Source: Micavibrio_B sp964633355 | Lineage (GTDB): Bacteria > Pseudomonadota > Alphaproteobacteria > Micavibrionales > Micavibrionaceae | DNA length: 64,000 bases | Direction of reading: 5' to 3' | NCBI GenBank assembly: GCA_964633355.1 | Contig: CAZWGO010000002.1 | Coordinates: forward strand, 1 to 64,000 | Part shown: piece after piece, positions 44,679-52,159 of the stretch | How positions within the stretch are numbered: the first letter of the stretch is position 1 | How the letters are laid out: each line of letters starts with the position of its first letter | Made by a program: the position numbers and the translations under genes | Notes under the pieces: model-generated | The model's input: only the letters and a program-made list of their open reading frames with translations | What the model was told of the DNA's origin: nothing | Databases searched by the model: none

Positions 44679-44813
44679 CTATGAATTGCTTAAGTTTAAG
44701 AATCCGTTCCCGTTGGCCATCAGCAAAAAGCTGCCGTTGGAAAGGGTCAGGGAAGGGGGGTGTAACGGCGCGCCAATGCAGACGGCGCCGCGTCGTATGC
44801 CAAGTGTCAGCAT
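44679..44813 (-). CDS. Possible small protein upstream of the SGNH hydrolase
   Basis: A possible 44-residue product, MLTLGIRRGAVCIGAPLHPP continuing to FLNLSNS, with GAAAG 8 bases before the ATG and its stop 8 bases before the hydrolase start. An in-frame TTG at 44876 would lengthen it by 21 residues. The hydrophobic-to-polar rhythm recalls short phage tail accessory peptides, but nothing specific was recognised and coding status is uncertain. Confidence 0.35.
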   Translation of the reverse strand: MLTLGIRRGAVCIGAPLHPPSLTLSNGSFLLMANGNGFLNLSNS

Positions 44814-44956
44814 GAATTTTCTTTCGTGATGTATGGTGAGATTTTTGGGCCGCTCGAAAGGAGTTATGGCCGACAATATAGAGACGCAATGCGACCCATG
44901 ATTAGGGTCACATTAGATGGATTATTGCTAAAAAGCAAGGAAAATATTCCTTTGAG

Positions 44957-46666
44957 CTAGAAGCTTGTATTCAAAGCATGGTGTAAATCCGCTAGATTGC
45001 TCGTCAGATCTGCAAAGCTGGCTCCATAGCTGCTTTGACTATTGGCCCCGATCGTATGAGTTTCATTGCCATAGTTGATATTGTGTTGATCGCTCTCCAA
45101 CACATCTTCCAGCTGGGGCCAGCTCGCCACTTGCTCGACGACGACGGGCTTTGTTAACAAGTTTTCCGGCACATCCGCGCTCGTGAATGTTGCGGTCGCG
45201 TTTGAACTGAAGAACATCGCATTGCCTTCTTTCTTTAGATAAAAGATATCTTGCGACAGATCGGCGGATTTCAAATTTAAAGCGGTGCCCTCGAGAGAGA
45301 CAGAATGTACATATAGGTTTCTGTCACCGCTTCCTACTTTATATTTGTCGTTCTCATATTTGATGGCAAAGCTGTCTCCTGCACTAAAGGACGGAATCTC
45401 AAACGCAATGGTTTGTTTGCCGCCAGTGGATTTCAGCGCAGTCACTTCTTGATGTGCGACGACGATGCCATTGACCAAAAGTTTCAAAATCGGCGCGCCG
45501 TCAAACTGTGAACCCGAAGCAACGATCGTAATTGTCTTTAGCGGCGGCGGAAGTGGAGCCGGTTTTGCGACTATGGTTTCGGGAACATATGTATTATTTT
45601 CACTGGCAAGACCGGATGTATTGCTATTTGTCGCATAGACAAAACTTCCCTGTTTGTCTGAGACGTTATTCTCAAATGTGCCACTGGTGATATTAACGCC
45701 ATTTAAAGCCAACGGCGCTTTGGTCCAGTCATGAAACTCATTACCTGAAATCTCCAGATTATTGACCGTCATATTGGCAGAGGTTGTGTTCTTGCCATCG
45801 ATATTTATGTCGCGATTTGCATTATAAAACTGGTTGTCCTTGATATCGATATTTTTGACGCTGTCACCGGTACTTTGGTCGATAATCATGACATTCGAAG
45901 ACCATGAATATTTTGTATGATCTTTAACGATATTATTTTCAACGACTACGTTGTTCGCCGAAATGCTCATGCCAAAACTGCCGCCTTGCATGTAATTGTC
46001 ATGCGCGTAAAGCCCGTCGCCCTGAAAAACCAGATTGCCTTTGGTCGTGTTGGAGGTTTCGTCGACGATGAGAACATTGCCCGCGATCAAAGTATTGGTG
46101 CCGACAATCTGAATATTATCTGCGTTTGTGCCCGTGACATTCAAGAATTCGCTATCAACGATGGCAACATTGTTCATCGATGTCATGTAAATGCCGTCGC
46201 CATGCGAATTGGTAACCGTGTTATTCTGGAACAGGATATTGGATGATTTCGTCCAGTTTAATGAGCCGGCATTATTGTTGCCACCGACATTGTCAAAAGT
46301 AACATTTTGAATGACCCAGTTATTGGCGTTCCAGCCATACATGCCGACACCGGACGTTCCCTGAATAGTAATGTTTTCGACTATGTAATAACTGGAATTA
46401 CTGGCCGAAATGCCCCCGCCATTTTCCGAGCTGAGAATAGGGGCATCGCCAGCGCCATAAGCGGAAATGGTAATCGGCATGGTGGCCGTTCCGTTGACTT
46501 TGCTAAAAGTTAGAGTTTGGTCGAAATCCGACCCTCTTTCCAAAAGAATCGTATCTCCGGCTCTGATTTTACCCGACAGCTTTGAAAAGCTGCTCCAAGC
46601 CTGATTTGCTGATGTACCTGAGTTCGTGTCGCTCCCCGATTTTGAACTTAAATAATAAATTGTCAT
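44957..46666 (-). CDS. Right-handed beta-helix protein with CBM60-like xylan-binding module
   Basis: A 569-residue protein. Residues 1-90 (IYYLSSKSGSDTNSGTS, then IRAGDTILLERGSDFDQTL) match the opening of pectate-lyase-like helices. Residues 90-370 are parallel beta-helix rungs (NNVAIVDSEFLNV, NVVVENNIVKDHT). A linker KPAPLPPPLK precedes a module (about 385-470) with ILKLLVNGIVVAHQEV and SGDRNLYVHSV, the DRNLYV mark of Ca-dependent CBM60. There is no signal peptide, so type I secretion is possible. It could be a glycan lyase or epimerase; catalytic residues were not identified. Confidence 0.78.
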   Translation of the reverse strand: MTIYYLSSKSGSDTNSGTSANQAWSSFSKLSGKIRAGDTILLERGSDFDQTLTFSKVNGTATMPITISAYGAGDAPILSSENGGGISASNSSYYIVENITIQGTSGVGMYGWNANNWVIQNVTFDNVGGNNNAGSLNWTKSSNILFQNNTVTNSHGDGIYMTSMNNVAIVDSEFLNVTGTNADNIQIVGTNTLIAGNVLIVDETSNTTKGNLVFQGDGLYAHDNYMQGGSFGMSISANNVVVENNIVKDHTKYSWSSNVMIIDQSTGDSVKNIDIKDNQFYNANRDINIDGKNTTSANMTVNNLEISGNEFHDWTKAPLALNGVNITSGTFENNVSDKQGSFVYATNSNTSGLASENNTYVPETIVAKPAPLPPPLKTITIVASGSQFDGAPILKLLVNGIVVAHQEVTALKSTGGKQTIAFEIPSFSAGDSFAIKYENDKYKVGSGDRNLYVHSVSLEGTALNLKSADLSQDIFYLKKEGNAMFFSSNATATFTSADVPENLLTKPVVVEQVASWPQLEDVLESDQHNINYGNETHTIGANSQSSYGASFADLTSNLADLHHALNTSF

Positions 46667-46675
46667 TGATAACCC

Positions 46676-46692
46676 TTCTGGTTGAACCAGAA
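46676..46692 (-). promoter_or_regulatory. Perfect inverted repeat touching the ribosome site of the beta-helix gene
   Basis: TTCTGGTT and AACCAGAA flank a single central base, 10 bases before the beta-helix start. In the minus-strand message the second arm runs directly into AGAAGGG, the likely Shine-Dalgarno sequence. It could be an operator or a small hairpin that limits translation. Confidence 0.45.
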
Positions 46693-46752
46693 AAGAATAT
46701 CAGCGAGTCCTAAAGTGGGGGTAAATTATGAAAAGTATTTTATCTATTCGAA

Positions 46753-47562
46753 TCAGCTAATGTAGCCAAGGCCCAGAAGGGTTAACACCAGTATACCAAT
46801 CACTATACGATAGTAACCAAATGGTTTAAAGCCGTGCTTGCCGACGAAATCGATCATCCAATTGACGACAACAAGGGCGGAAAAGAAAGCCGCAATGGTC
46901 CCAATAGCAAAAAAGGGCAGGTCTGCAGCGCTGACGATATCCCAGTTTTGGTACATATCAAAAGCAGCAGCTCCGAAAATAGTCGGGATGGCAAGGAAGA
47001 AAGAGAACTCGGCGGCGGTTCTCATTTCGACGCCTAATAGACGAGCGCCGACAATCGAAGCGCCTGCGCGCGATATCCCGGGGATAAGAGCGGCCACTTG
47101 GCAGAGGCCGACGCCCAAAGCCATTTTCAGTGACATCGATTCCATATTTGTAATAAGGGGAGGCTTTGCCAGACGTTCTGCAAATAGCATGAAAATGCCG
47201 CCGACGATCAAACCGATAGCGACGATCCATGGTGAAAATAGAACTTCCTTGATAAAGCCATGCAGAAATGCGCCGGCAATGGCGGCAGGAATAAAGGCGA
47301 CTACTATTTTGGCTGCGAGTAATTGTTCCTCGCGGTCATTTGGCAAGCCGGAAACCATCTTTAAAATGCGCATGCGGCGTGCCCAGACAACAGCCAATAT
47401 TGCGCCTATCTGTATGAAGACGTCGAAAACACCTGCGGTTTCATGATGGCGATTGAGAAGAGATTCTGTCACGATCAAATGTCCCGTCGAAGAAACCGGA
47501 ATAAATTCCGTCAATCCTTCGACAATGCCGAGAATAATACTTTCAATTATATTTTCTAACAT
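46753..47562 (-). CDS. uppP: Undecaprenyl-diphosphatase
   Basis: A 269-residue, about eight-segment BacA/UppP protein. The two active-site motifs are EGLTEFIPVSSTGH (15-28) and PGISRAGAS (161-169); the second has Ala where PGISRSG is usual. It dephosphorylates undecaprenyl diphosphate, recycling the lipid carrier for peptidoglycan and for the surface glycans assembled by the adjacent island. It stands alone between the beta-helix gene and the pseudopilin gene. Confidence 0.95.
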   Translation of the reverse strand: MLENIIESIILGIVEGLTEFIPVSSTGHLIVTESLLNRHHETAGVFDVFIQIGAILAVVWARRMRILKMVSGLPNDREEQLLAAKIVVAFIPAAIAGAFLHGFIKEVLFSPWIVAIGLIVGGIFMLFAERLAKPPLITNMESMSLKMALGVGLCQVAALIPGISRAGASIVGARLLGVEMRTAAEFSFFLAIPTIFGAAAFDMYQNWDIVSAADLPFFAIGTIAAFFSALVVVNWMIDFVGKHGFKPFGYYRIVIGILVLTLLGLGYIS

Positions 47563-47630
47563 TTTACCCTTGAGTATTCGCTGGCCGGATAATGGACATT
47601 ACAAGAAGCTTTTGCAAGGCTTGTCCGATA

Positions 47631-48392
47631 TTACTTTATTTTAAAATAAAGTACGCAAGCGCCGTCTACGTTATCATTCTCATTGTAAACGCCGTCAGTG
47701 CCATTTTTTGCTGTACAAGGATCGTTTTGATTACCGCCAGCGCCCGATGCCCTGATGCTACCTGTGAGAGGTTGGCCGTCATCCATTTTACGATCTATCG
47801 AGGCTGCATTATTAGATGTTAAGACCGTGGCAGGAGCTGATTCAATCTGGGCGCAATTCACGGGGCAATCATGAACGCGGATGATCGTACCTTGAAAATC
47901 AGCAGTATCCGTACCGACCGTTACACCTCTAACATCCGCTATTGTATAGCCGCCGCCTAGAGGGCCAGATGGCAATGCCTTGCCCCATTCCATGGCGCTG
48001 GAACCCGGATCAATGCCGCCGATGATATCAGCCAGAGCCATATGCTTCCAAAATTGTAAGGTTTCAGAGCCGATATCTTTGTTTTGCTGATAATGCCATG
48101 GCACCAATTCTTCTACGCCAATCTTGTTATTTCCGTTACCGCCTATGCAGTTATTGGCGGTCGTACAATTAGGAACCAAAGTTGTTGCAGAAGGAATATC
48201 CCCGGGAAGATTGCCGTAAGTATCAAGAAAAATATTTATTCCTGATTGAAAGCTTTTTAAATCGCCGATTGTTCTCGCGATTCTTGAATTATTTATCAAT
48301 TGCTGCCCTTTCAACACGCCACCGATCAAAAGACCGATAATGATCATGACGATTGAAAGCTCTACCAGTGTGAAACCATTTTTTTTATTCAT
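47631..48392 (-). CDS. Type IV/type II pseudopilin-like protein
   Basis: A 253-residue protein with a prepilin leader and N-methylation site, MNKKNG cleaved before FTLVELSIVMIIIGLLIGGVL. A long helix follows, then a globular domain with TYGNLPGDIP, a feature common in prepilin-like proteins of this type, and four or more Cys residues including the CTTANNC pair. No other pilus or secretion genes are in the window, so the assembly machine must lie elsewhere. The stop codon is inside a 22-base palindrome. Confidence 0.88.
   Translation of the reverse strand: MNKKNGFTLVELSIVMIIIGLLIGGVLKGQQLINNSRIARTIGDLKSFQSGINIFLDTYGNLPGDIPSATTLVPNCTTANNCIGGNGNNKIGVEELVPWHYQQNKDIGSETLQFWKHMALADIIGGIDPGSSAMEWGKALPSGPLGGGYTIADVRGVTVGTDTADFQGTIIRVHDCPVNCAQIESAPATVLTSNNAASIDRKMDDGQPLTGSIRASGAGGNQNDPCTAKNGTDGVYNENDNVDGACVLYFKIK
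47632..47653. repeat. Perfect AT-rich 22-base palindrome at the pseudopilin stop
   Basis: TACTTTATTTT is followed immediately by its reverse complement, with no loop, overlapping the last six codons and the stop of the pseudopilin gene. It may be a weak termination or mRNA-end structure, or a protein-binding site. Confidence 0.5.
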
Positions 48393-48457
48393 GAATCAAC
48401 TTCCCCGATGTTTATCAGGTCTATTTGTAACAAACTTTGAATAGGCTTCAAACTGCA

Positions 48458-48489
48458 AAAGGAGGATGCCGGTAAAGGCATCCTCCTTT
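48458..48489 (-). terminator. Strong 13-bp terminator hairpin after the DUF892 gene
   Basis: AAAGGAGGATGCC and GGCATCCTCCTTT pair perfectly around GGTAAA. It lies between the DUF892 stop (48514) and the pseudopilin start (48392), so it should end DUF892 transcription. The minus-strand side ends in a short T run. Confidence 0.8.
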
Positions 48490-48513
48490 AATTTCATAGA
48501 TTTAAAGAGCTGA

Positions 48514-49038
48514 TTAAGCTGCTTTTTTGCTGGATGGCGTCTCAGCAGCCTGATTGATGCCGCCTTCAGCGAGTTGTGTCAGGGCCATATCCGTTTTCTT
48601 TTCCTGCTCTAGAATAGAAGTCAGCAACTTAGCTTGTTGCTTATAGCCAAGCTCATTTGCCCAGCAAACGAGAGTGCCGTAAGTTGCAATCTCGTAATGC
48701 TCGGCTTTTTGAGCCGCAGCGATCATTCCTGCAGATAAAACTTCATCTTCACCGGAAAAGTCTGACATCAATTCCTCGGCTTCTTCGATAATGCCAAGTA
48801 TAGCCGGACATTTTTTGCCTTTAACTTTGATATCGAGAGATGTCATGACCTGTTCCAGTTTTTCAATCTGGGCAGATGTTTCTTCCTGATGTTTCAGAAA
48901 AGCAGAAGATAGTTTCGCATCCGGTGCTTTCTTTGCCATTTTACCAAGGGCTTTATAGAGTTTGCCTTCAGCGAAATAGACATCCTGAAGCTGTTCTTCG
49001 AATAGATCTTCAAGAGTTTTGGTTTTTGACTTTGCCAT
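48514..49038 (-). CDS. YciE/YciF-type ferritin-like protein (DUF892)
   Basis: A 174-residue all-helical protein of the DUF892 ferritin-like group: LEDLFEEQLQDVYFAEGKLYKAL at the start, KHQEETSAQIEKLEQVM, then AAAQKAEHYEIATYGTL and LLTSILEQEKKTD. The repeated Glu and ExxH residues form the expected di-metal site. The family is linked to stress and is of uncertain enzymatic role. The start at 49038 (MAKSKTKTLED) is preferred because AAAGGAA precedes it; an upstream in-frame start is poor. Confidence 0.9.
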   Translation of the reverse strand: MAKSKTKTLEDLFEEQLQDVYFAEGKLYKALGKMAKKAPDAKLSSAFLKHQEETSAQIEKLEQVMTSLDIKVKGKKCPAILGIIEEAEELMSDFSGEDEVLSAGMIAAAQKAEHYEIATYGTLVCWANELGYKQQAKLLTSILEQEKKTDMALTQLAEGGINQAAETPSSKKAA

Positions 49039-49135
49039 TTTATATTCCTTTGGAATTTGTTGATTGAGGTGATCAACTAATCCGCAGAGGTTGATTAGGT
49101 TCCTGACAATCATAATAAGGCTTATATAAAAGTGT

Positions 49136-49336
49136 TTAGCCGGGCGTAAGTTTTTGAATGGTCTCTTGCGCTAATTTTTGCCAGACAGGGCGGCAGGTGC
49201 CACATTTGATGGCCTGTCCGCCAGTTGCTGTTACGGACACTTTTTTCCAATCGCCGGAAAGCTCCGGGATACTCATAGAACATAAGGCGGCACGAGCTTC
49301 TGCTTCTTTTGTGCCTCGGCAAGGACAGGGAATCAT
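49136..49336 (-). CDS. Small Bfd-like (2Fe-2S)-type Cys protein
   Basis: A 66-residue protein, MIPCPCRGTKEAEARAAL and so on, with Cys4 and Cys6 then Cys45 and Cys48 (KCGTCRPVWQKL). The CxC...CxxC arrangement and KCGTC-helix end resemble bacterioferritin-associated ferredoxin, though the first pair's usual Asn is missing and the spacing is a few residues longer. A zinc ribbon is an alternative. The next gene on this strand is the ferritin-like DUF892. Start chosen at the ATG because a consensus promoter places transcription start at or next to it. Confidence 0.55.
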   Translation of the reverse strand: MIPCPCRGTKEAEARAALCSMSIPELSGDWKKVSVTATGGQAIKCGTCRPVWQKLAQETIQKLTPG

Positions 49337-49343
49337 AATTTGT

Positions 49344-49372
49344 TTTATGCTAAAAACGGAGCGTCCTGTCAA
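49344..49372 (-). promoter_or_regulatory. Sigma-70 promoter giving a probably leaderless message
   Basis: On the minus strand TTGACA (49367-49372) and CATAAA (49344-49349) are separated by exactly 17 bases. The expected start point is about 7 bases on, at or one base before the ATG at 49336. No ribosome site is present, which fits leaderless translation. Confidence 0.6.
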
Positions 49373-49420
49373 GAAACAGGATGAATATGGTCCTGTTTGG
49401 CTATTTATGGAGCGAAGTTG

Positions 49421-49449
49421 TTGACACTGGAGGGGAATTTACCTATAAA
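49421..49449 (+). promoter_or_regulatory. Consensus sigma-70 promoter of rpsD
   Basis: TTGACA (49421-49426), a 17-base spacer, then TATAAA (49444-49449). Transcription should begin near 49456, leaving about a 104-base leader. That leader contains a GACGC/GCGTC stem (near 49468-49481) and CCTCC/GGAGG near 49512-49524. Confidence 0.8.
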
Positions 49450-49559
49450 GCGCCCATTCCTGCAAAGACGCGAAGGCGTCGTTGAATCGGTCCATAGATG
49501 GCCGGAATCAATCCTCCCCGGAGGGAAGTGGGACAACAACAAGAAGAAAGAGAAGTAAA

Positions 49560-50171
49560 ATGGCCGGTAAACGCCTGTCTGCAAAACATAAAATCGACCG
49601 CCGCCTTGGTTGTAACCTTTGGGGCCGTCAAAAATCTCCTTATAATTCACGTCAAACTGGACCAGGTATGCACGGCGCACAGCGCGGCAAACCGACAGAT
49701 TACGGTATCCAGCTTCGCGCGAAACAAAAGCTGAAAGGTTACTACGGTAACATCGGCGAAAAACAATTCCTGAAATACTACCACGAAGCTCTGCGCATGC
49801 GCGGCGATACAGGTCAAAACCTGATCGGTCTTCTGGAGCGTCGTTTGGATGCGGTTGTCTACCGCGCGAAATTCGTTGCGACTGTTTTCGCGGCTCGCCA
49901 ATTCGTCAGCCACTGCCACGTCACTGTAAACGGCAAATCCGTCAACATTCCGTCTTACCTCGTTAAAGACGGCGACGTCATCGAAGTAAAAGAAAAATCC
50001 AGACAACTGGCTGTTGTTATTGCTGCCGGTGAATCTGCCGAACGCGACACACCGGACTATTTGACAGTAGAAGGCACGAAAGCGACTTACCTGCGCGCGC
50101 CGAAACTGGAAGATGTTCCATATCCGGTTCACATGGAGCCGAACCTGGTCGTCGAATTCTACTCACGTTAA
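49560..50171 (+). CDS. rpsD: 30S ribosomal protein S4
   Basis: A 203-residue S4: KRLSAKHKIDRRLGCNLWGR, GPGMHGAQRGK, YGIQLRAKQKLKGYYGNIGEKQF, and the S4 RNA-binding domain LERRLDAVVYRAKFVATVFAARQFVSHCHVTVNGK. It nucleates 30S assembly on 16S rRNA. The ATG at 49560 gives the family N-terminus and has AGAAG before it; a longer in-frame reading includes leader sequence. It stands alone with its own promoter and terminator, as in many alphaproteobacteria. Confidence 0.97.
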   Translation: MAGKRLSAKHKIDRRLGCNLWGRQKSPYNSRQTGPGMHGAQRGKPTDYGIQLRAKQKLKGYYGNIGEKQFLKYYHEALRMRGDTGQNLIGLLERRLDAVVYRAKFVATVFAARQFVSHCHVTVNGKSVNIPSYLVKDGDVIEVKEKSRQLAVVIAAGESAERDTPDYLTVEGTKATYLRAPKLEDVPYPVHMEPNLVVEFYSR

Positions 50172-50192
50172 TTTGACATCTATATAAAATTC

Positions 50193-50220
50193 AAAAAGCC
50201 GTCCTTTTGGGCGGCTTTTT
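50193..50220 (+). terminator. rpsD terminator
   Basis: AAAAAGCCGTCC and GGGCGGCTTTTT pair (one G-U) around TTTT, 22 bases after the rpsD stop. It could also serve the convergent small gene ending at 50224. Confidence 0.9.
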
Positions 50221-50223
50221 ATT

Positions 50224-50490
50224 TTAGCCCAAACTCAGAGTTGGTTCTGGCAGTAACTCATTAGCCTTGTTTCGTTGTGTCATCGTTTGATCAACTATAA
50301 TTATATCACCGATCTTGGTATATACGGTGCCATCAGACGAGTAACCGAACATACCGACACAGTTTATGGACGTTCCATCCGGCATAATAAGATAATTACC
50401 CATGCGGATTACTGTCCCTTGAGCTGTAGTATTGATGCCTTGTGCATAGGCTTCAGCTAAATTTGAACTGTCTTTAATTTTATCTGTCAT
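50224..50490 (-). CDS. Small uncharacterised protein
   Basis: An 88-residue soluble protein with a good ribosome site (GAGGGTGAA before the ATG). The sequence alternates short beta-like segments (GTVIRMGNYLIMPDGTSI, YTKIGDIIIVDQT). No family was recognised. It sits between rpsD (convergent) and trmJ (upstream on the same strand, 44 bases away). Confidence 0.65.
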   Translation of the reverse strand: MTDKIKDSSNLAEAYAQGINTTAQGTVIRMGNYLIMPDGTSINCVGMFGYSSDGTVYTKIGDIIIVDQTMTQRNKANELLPEPTLSLG

Positions 50491-50534
50491 TTCACCCTCA
50501 TTTTTATCGAATAATCATTACATAATCTGTCGCT

Positions 50535-51269
50535 TTATTTCAAATTTTTTCCAATTAGCGCTGAGATTACCCCGTGGAAGGTTTTAATCTCCTGATCGGT
50601 CGGTGCGCCCCGACTTAAAAAATTCCTTATATTTCTGACCATTGTCTCTTTCATTTCAGGTGATTTGAAGAAGCGATTTTCCCCAAGTTTCAGTTCAAGT
50701 CTTTCTATTAAATCATTGAAATCTTTGGCTTCAGCGGGAAAGCTTTTGCCGGTTGGCAATTTATAATCTTCTTTGCTCTCAAGCTGGTAAAACTCATAGG
50801 CGATGAGGAGGGCAGCCTGACCGAGATTTAGAGAGCTAAAGTCCGGATTAAGCGGGATCGAGATATGATCGTGGCAAAGAGCAATTTCCTGATTATTAAG
50901 CCCGGTTCTTTCTCTGCCAAATAAAACAGCGACTTTCTGGCCGTTGTTAATTCTTTGCTTCATGTCATTAACAGCGCGGCGAGCCGTTAAAACAGGTTTT
51001 ACCATGTCGCGGATATCGGCGGCAGTGGCATAAATATAATGGCAATCGGCAATGGCTTCCTGAACAGTATCAAATACTTGGACAGGATTGATGAGTTCAA
51101 GGGCACCTGCGGACATAGCCTCTGCTTTTTCATTGGGCCAGCCGTCACGAGGGTGGACGATGCGAAGGTCTTTAAAGCCGCAATTGAGCATTGCCCGGGC
51201 GCAGGCGCCGATATTTTCTCCCATCTGTGGTTCGACTAGAATGAAAATCGGGGTTTGAAGAAGGGCCAT
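50535..51269 (-). CDS. trmJ: tRNA (cytidine/uridine-32-2'-O)-methyltransferase, TrmJ-like SPOUT enzyme
   Basis: A 244-residue SpoU-type methyltransferase: IFILVEPQMGENIGACARAMLNCGF (motif 1), VLFGRERTGLNNQEI (motif 2) and SSLNLGQAALLIAYE (motif 3), forming the trefoil-knot AdoMet site. The C-terminal about 80-residue extension is typical of TrmJ over TrmH or TrmL. It methylates position 32 of the anticodon loop. The start at 51269 gives the family N-terminus; a longer frame to 51341 adds an odd stretch. Confidence 0.88.
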   Translation of the reverse strand: MALLQTPIFILVEPQMGENIGACARAMLNCGFKDLRIVHPRDGWPNEKAEAMSAGALELINPVQVFDTVQEAIADCHYIYATAADIRDMVKPVLTARRAVNDMKQRINNGQKVAVLFGRERTGLNNQEIALCHDHISIPLNPDFSSLNLGQAALLIAYEFYQLESKEDYKLPTGKSFPAEAKDFNDLIERLELKLGENRFFKSPEMKETMVRNIRNFLSRGAPTDQEIKTFHGVISALIGKNLK

Positions 51270-51335
51270 TTTTTTACCAAAAACGAAAGACGAGCTGGGA
51301 AATACATCAAATTTGGCTTTTATTTTCATAAAAAT

Positions 51336-51364
51336 TTGCATTTAATGCTTTTTTAATGTAGGAT
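51336..51364 (+). promoter_or_regulatory. Weak candidate promoter for the 83-residue gene
   Basis: TTGCAT and TAGGAT are 17 bases apart, which would give a leader of about 33 bases. Both hexamers are imperfect. Confidence 0.3.
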
Positions 51365-51403
51365 GTCTCCACATTTAAAGCTTCTCAATAGACGAGGATG
51401 AAC

Positions 51404-51655
51404 ATGATGGCAACGACATTCAAAAATTATGAGTTACCTAAATCTCAATCCGCGGCGCATTTCGATATTTTTGCGGCTTTTGAGAAGCTTGATACCAATC
51501 GTAAACTGGCGCTGGTCGATCAGCTTTTTCATGCCGGTACGTATGCTTACCTGAATATGGTTCAAAAATTCTGGCCAGATGCCAATGAAATGGATTCTGC
51601 CAAACTTGAAAGATTACTACGTGCCCGCATTGAGCGCACCCTTCAAACCCAATAA
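51404..51655 (+). CDS. Small uncharacterised protein
   Basis: An 83-residue, mainly helical protein: AAHFDIFAAFEKLDTNRKLALVDQLFHAGTYAYLNMVQKFWP and a basic LERLLRARIERTL end. GAGG at 51394-51397 abuts the ATG at 51398, so the second or third ATG (51404 or 51407) is the better start. No family was recognised. A terminator follows. Confidence 0.65.
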   Translation: MMATTFKNYELPKSQSAAHFDIFAAFEKLDTNRKLALVDQLFHAGTYAYLNMVQKFWPDANEMDSAKLERLLRARIERTLQTQ

Positions 51656-51678
51656 GTTTTTTCCTCCTGACATGATAC

Positions 51679-51710
51679 AAAAAAGCCCGCCAGATCATGG
51701 CGGGTTTTTT
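51679..51710 (+). terminator. Terminator after the 83-residue gene
   Basis: AAAAAAGCCCGCC and GGCGGGTTTTTT flank AGATCAT. It is very like the terminator at 16133-16164. Confidence 0.9.
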
Positions 51711-51878
51711 ATTGAATTCCCATTAAAACCGCGTCATGCTTGGCTTGTTAGCTTTTACCCTGAAAAAGCACGCCGTCTTTCGGCCATCCCCAAGGTGAAC
51801 GGCGGGGATCAGCTAGTTCCAAGTTTATAGTTAAAAGTTACAAGATGACGAACGACTGAACAGAAGTTAACAAGAAAA

Positions 51879-51981
51879 CATCACACAGAGCTCACAAAGA
51901 AGATCACGAAATCACACAGAGGTATTTATAATATTCTCCTCTGTGCCCTTCATGAAAAAACTCCGTGACCTCTGCGTGATG
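51879..51981. repeat. Long imperfect inverted repeat (CACAGAGG element)
   Basis: Two 44-base arms, 51879-51922 and 51938-51981, flank an AT-rich 15-base loop. The outer ends CATCAC.CAGAG and the inner CACAGAGG/CCTCTGTG match exactly, with mismatches concentrated in the middle. This is the structure of a non-autonomous mobile element (MITE) or dispersed REP-like sequence. Confidence 0.7.
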
Positions 51982-52110
51982 GTCTTAAAAATATACGAGC
52001 AAACTGAGAGATATGCCTTAAGTCATTGATTCTTCGAACCACAACGGCATAACAAAATCCGCGCTTACCTTTGATAAAAAAGAGGGAAACAGCGACCCAT
52101 CTTCAAAAAA

Positions 52111-52147
52111 ACGACAAACGAAATAGTAAGAACGACGAACGAAATAG
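52111..52147. repeat. Two 16-base direct repeats downstream of gltX
   Basis: ACGACAAACGAAATAG at 52111 and ACGACGAACGAAATAG at 52132 match at 15 of 16 positions, 21 bases apart, immediately beyond the gltX stop codon. Confidence 0.6.
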
Positions 52148-52159
52148 ACAAATTAAAAT

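Larger units (their letters stand above)
51711..52159. other. 449-base gene-free stretch
   Basis: No credible gene is present. The left 130 bases hold a loose stem (CGCCGT with ACGGCG). The middle is the inverted-repeat element at 51879-51981. The right end has two 16-base direct repeats close to the gltX stop (52111-52126 and 52132-52147). Confidence 0.6.

Noticed and set aside
43306..46666. Prophage remnant
   Set aside because: Only an N-terminal segment looks phage-like; there are no capsid, terminase, portal, integrase or lysis genes nearby.
49337..49372. TTG start extending the Bfd-like protein by 12 codons
   Set aside because: The TTGACA at this start is better explained as the -35 box of the promoter.
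51711..51840. Small gene between the 83-residue gene and the inverted repeat
   Set aside because: Frames here run through a terminator and have no ribosome site.
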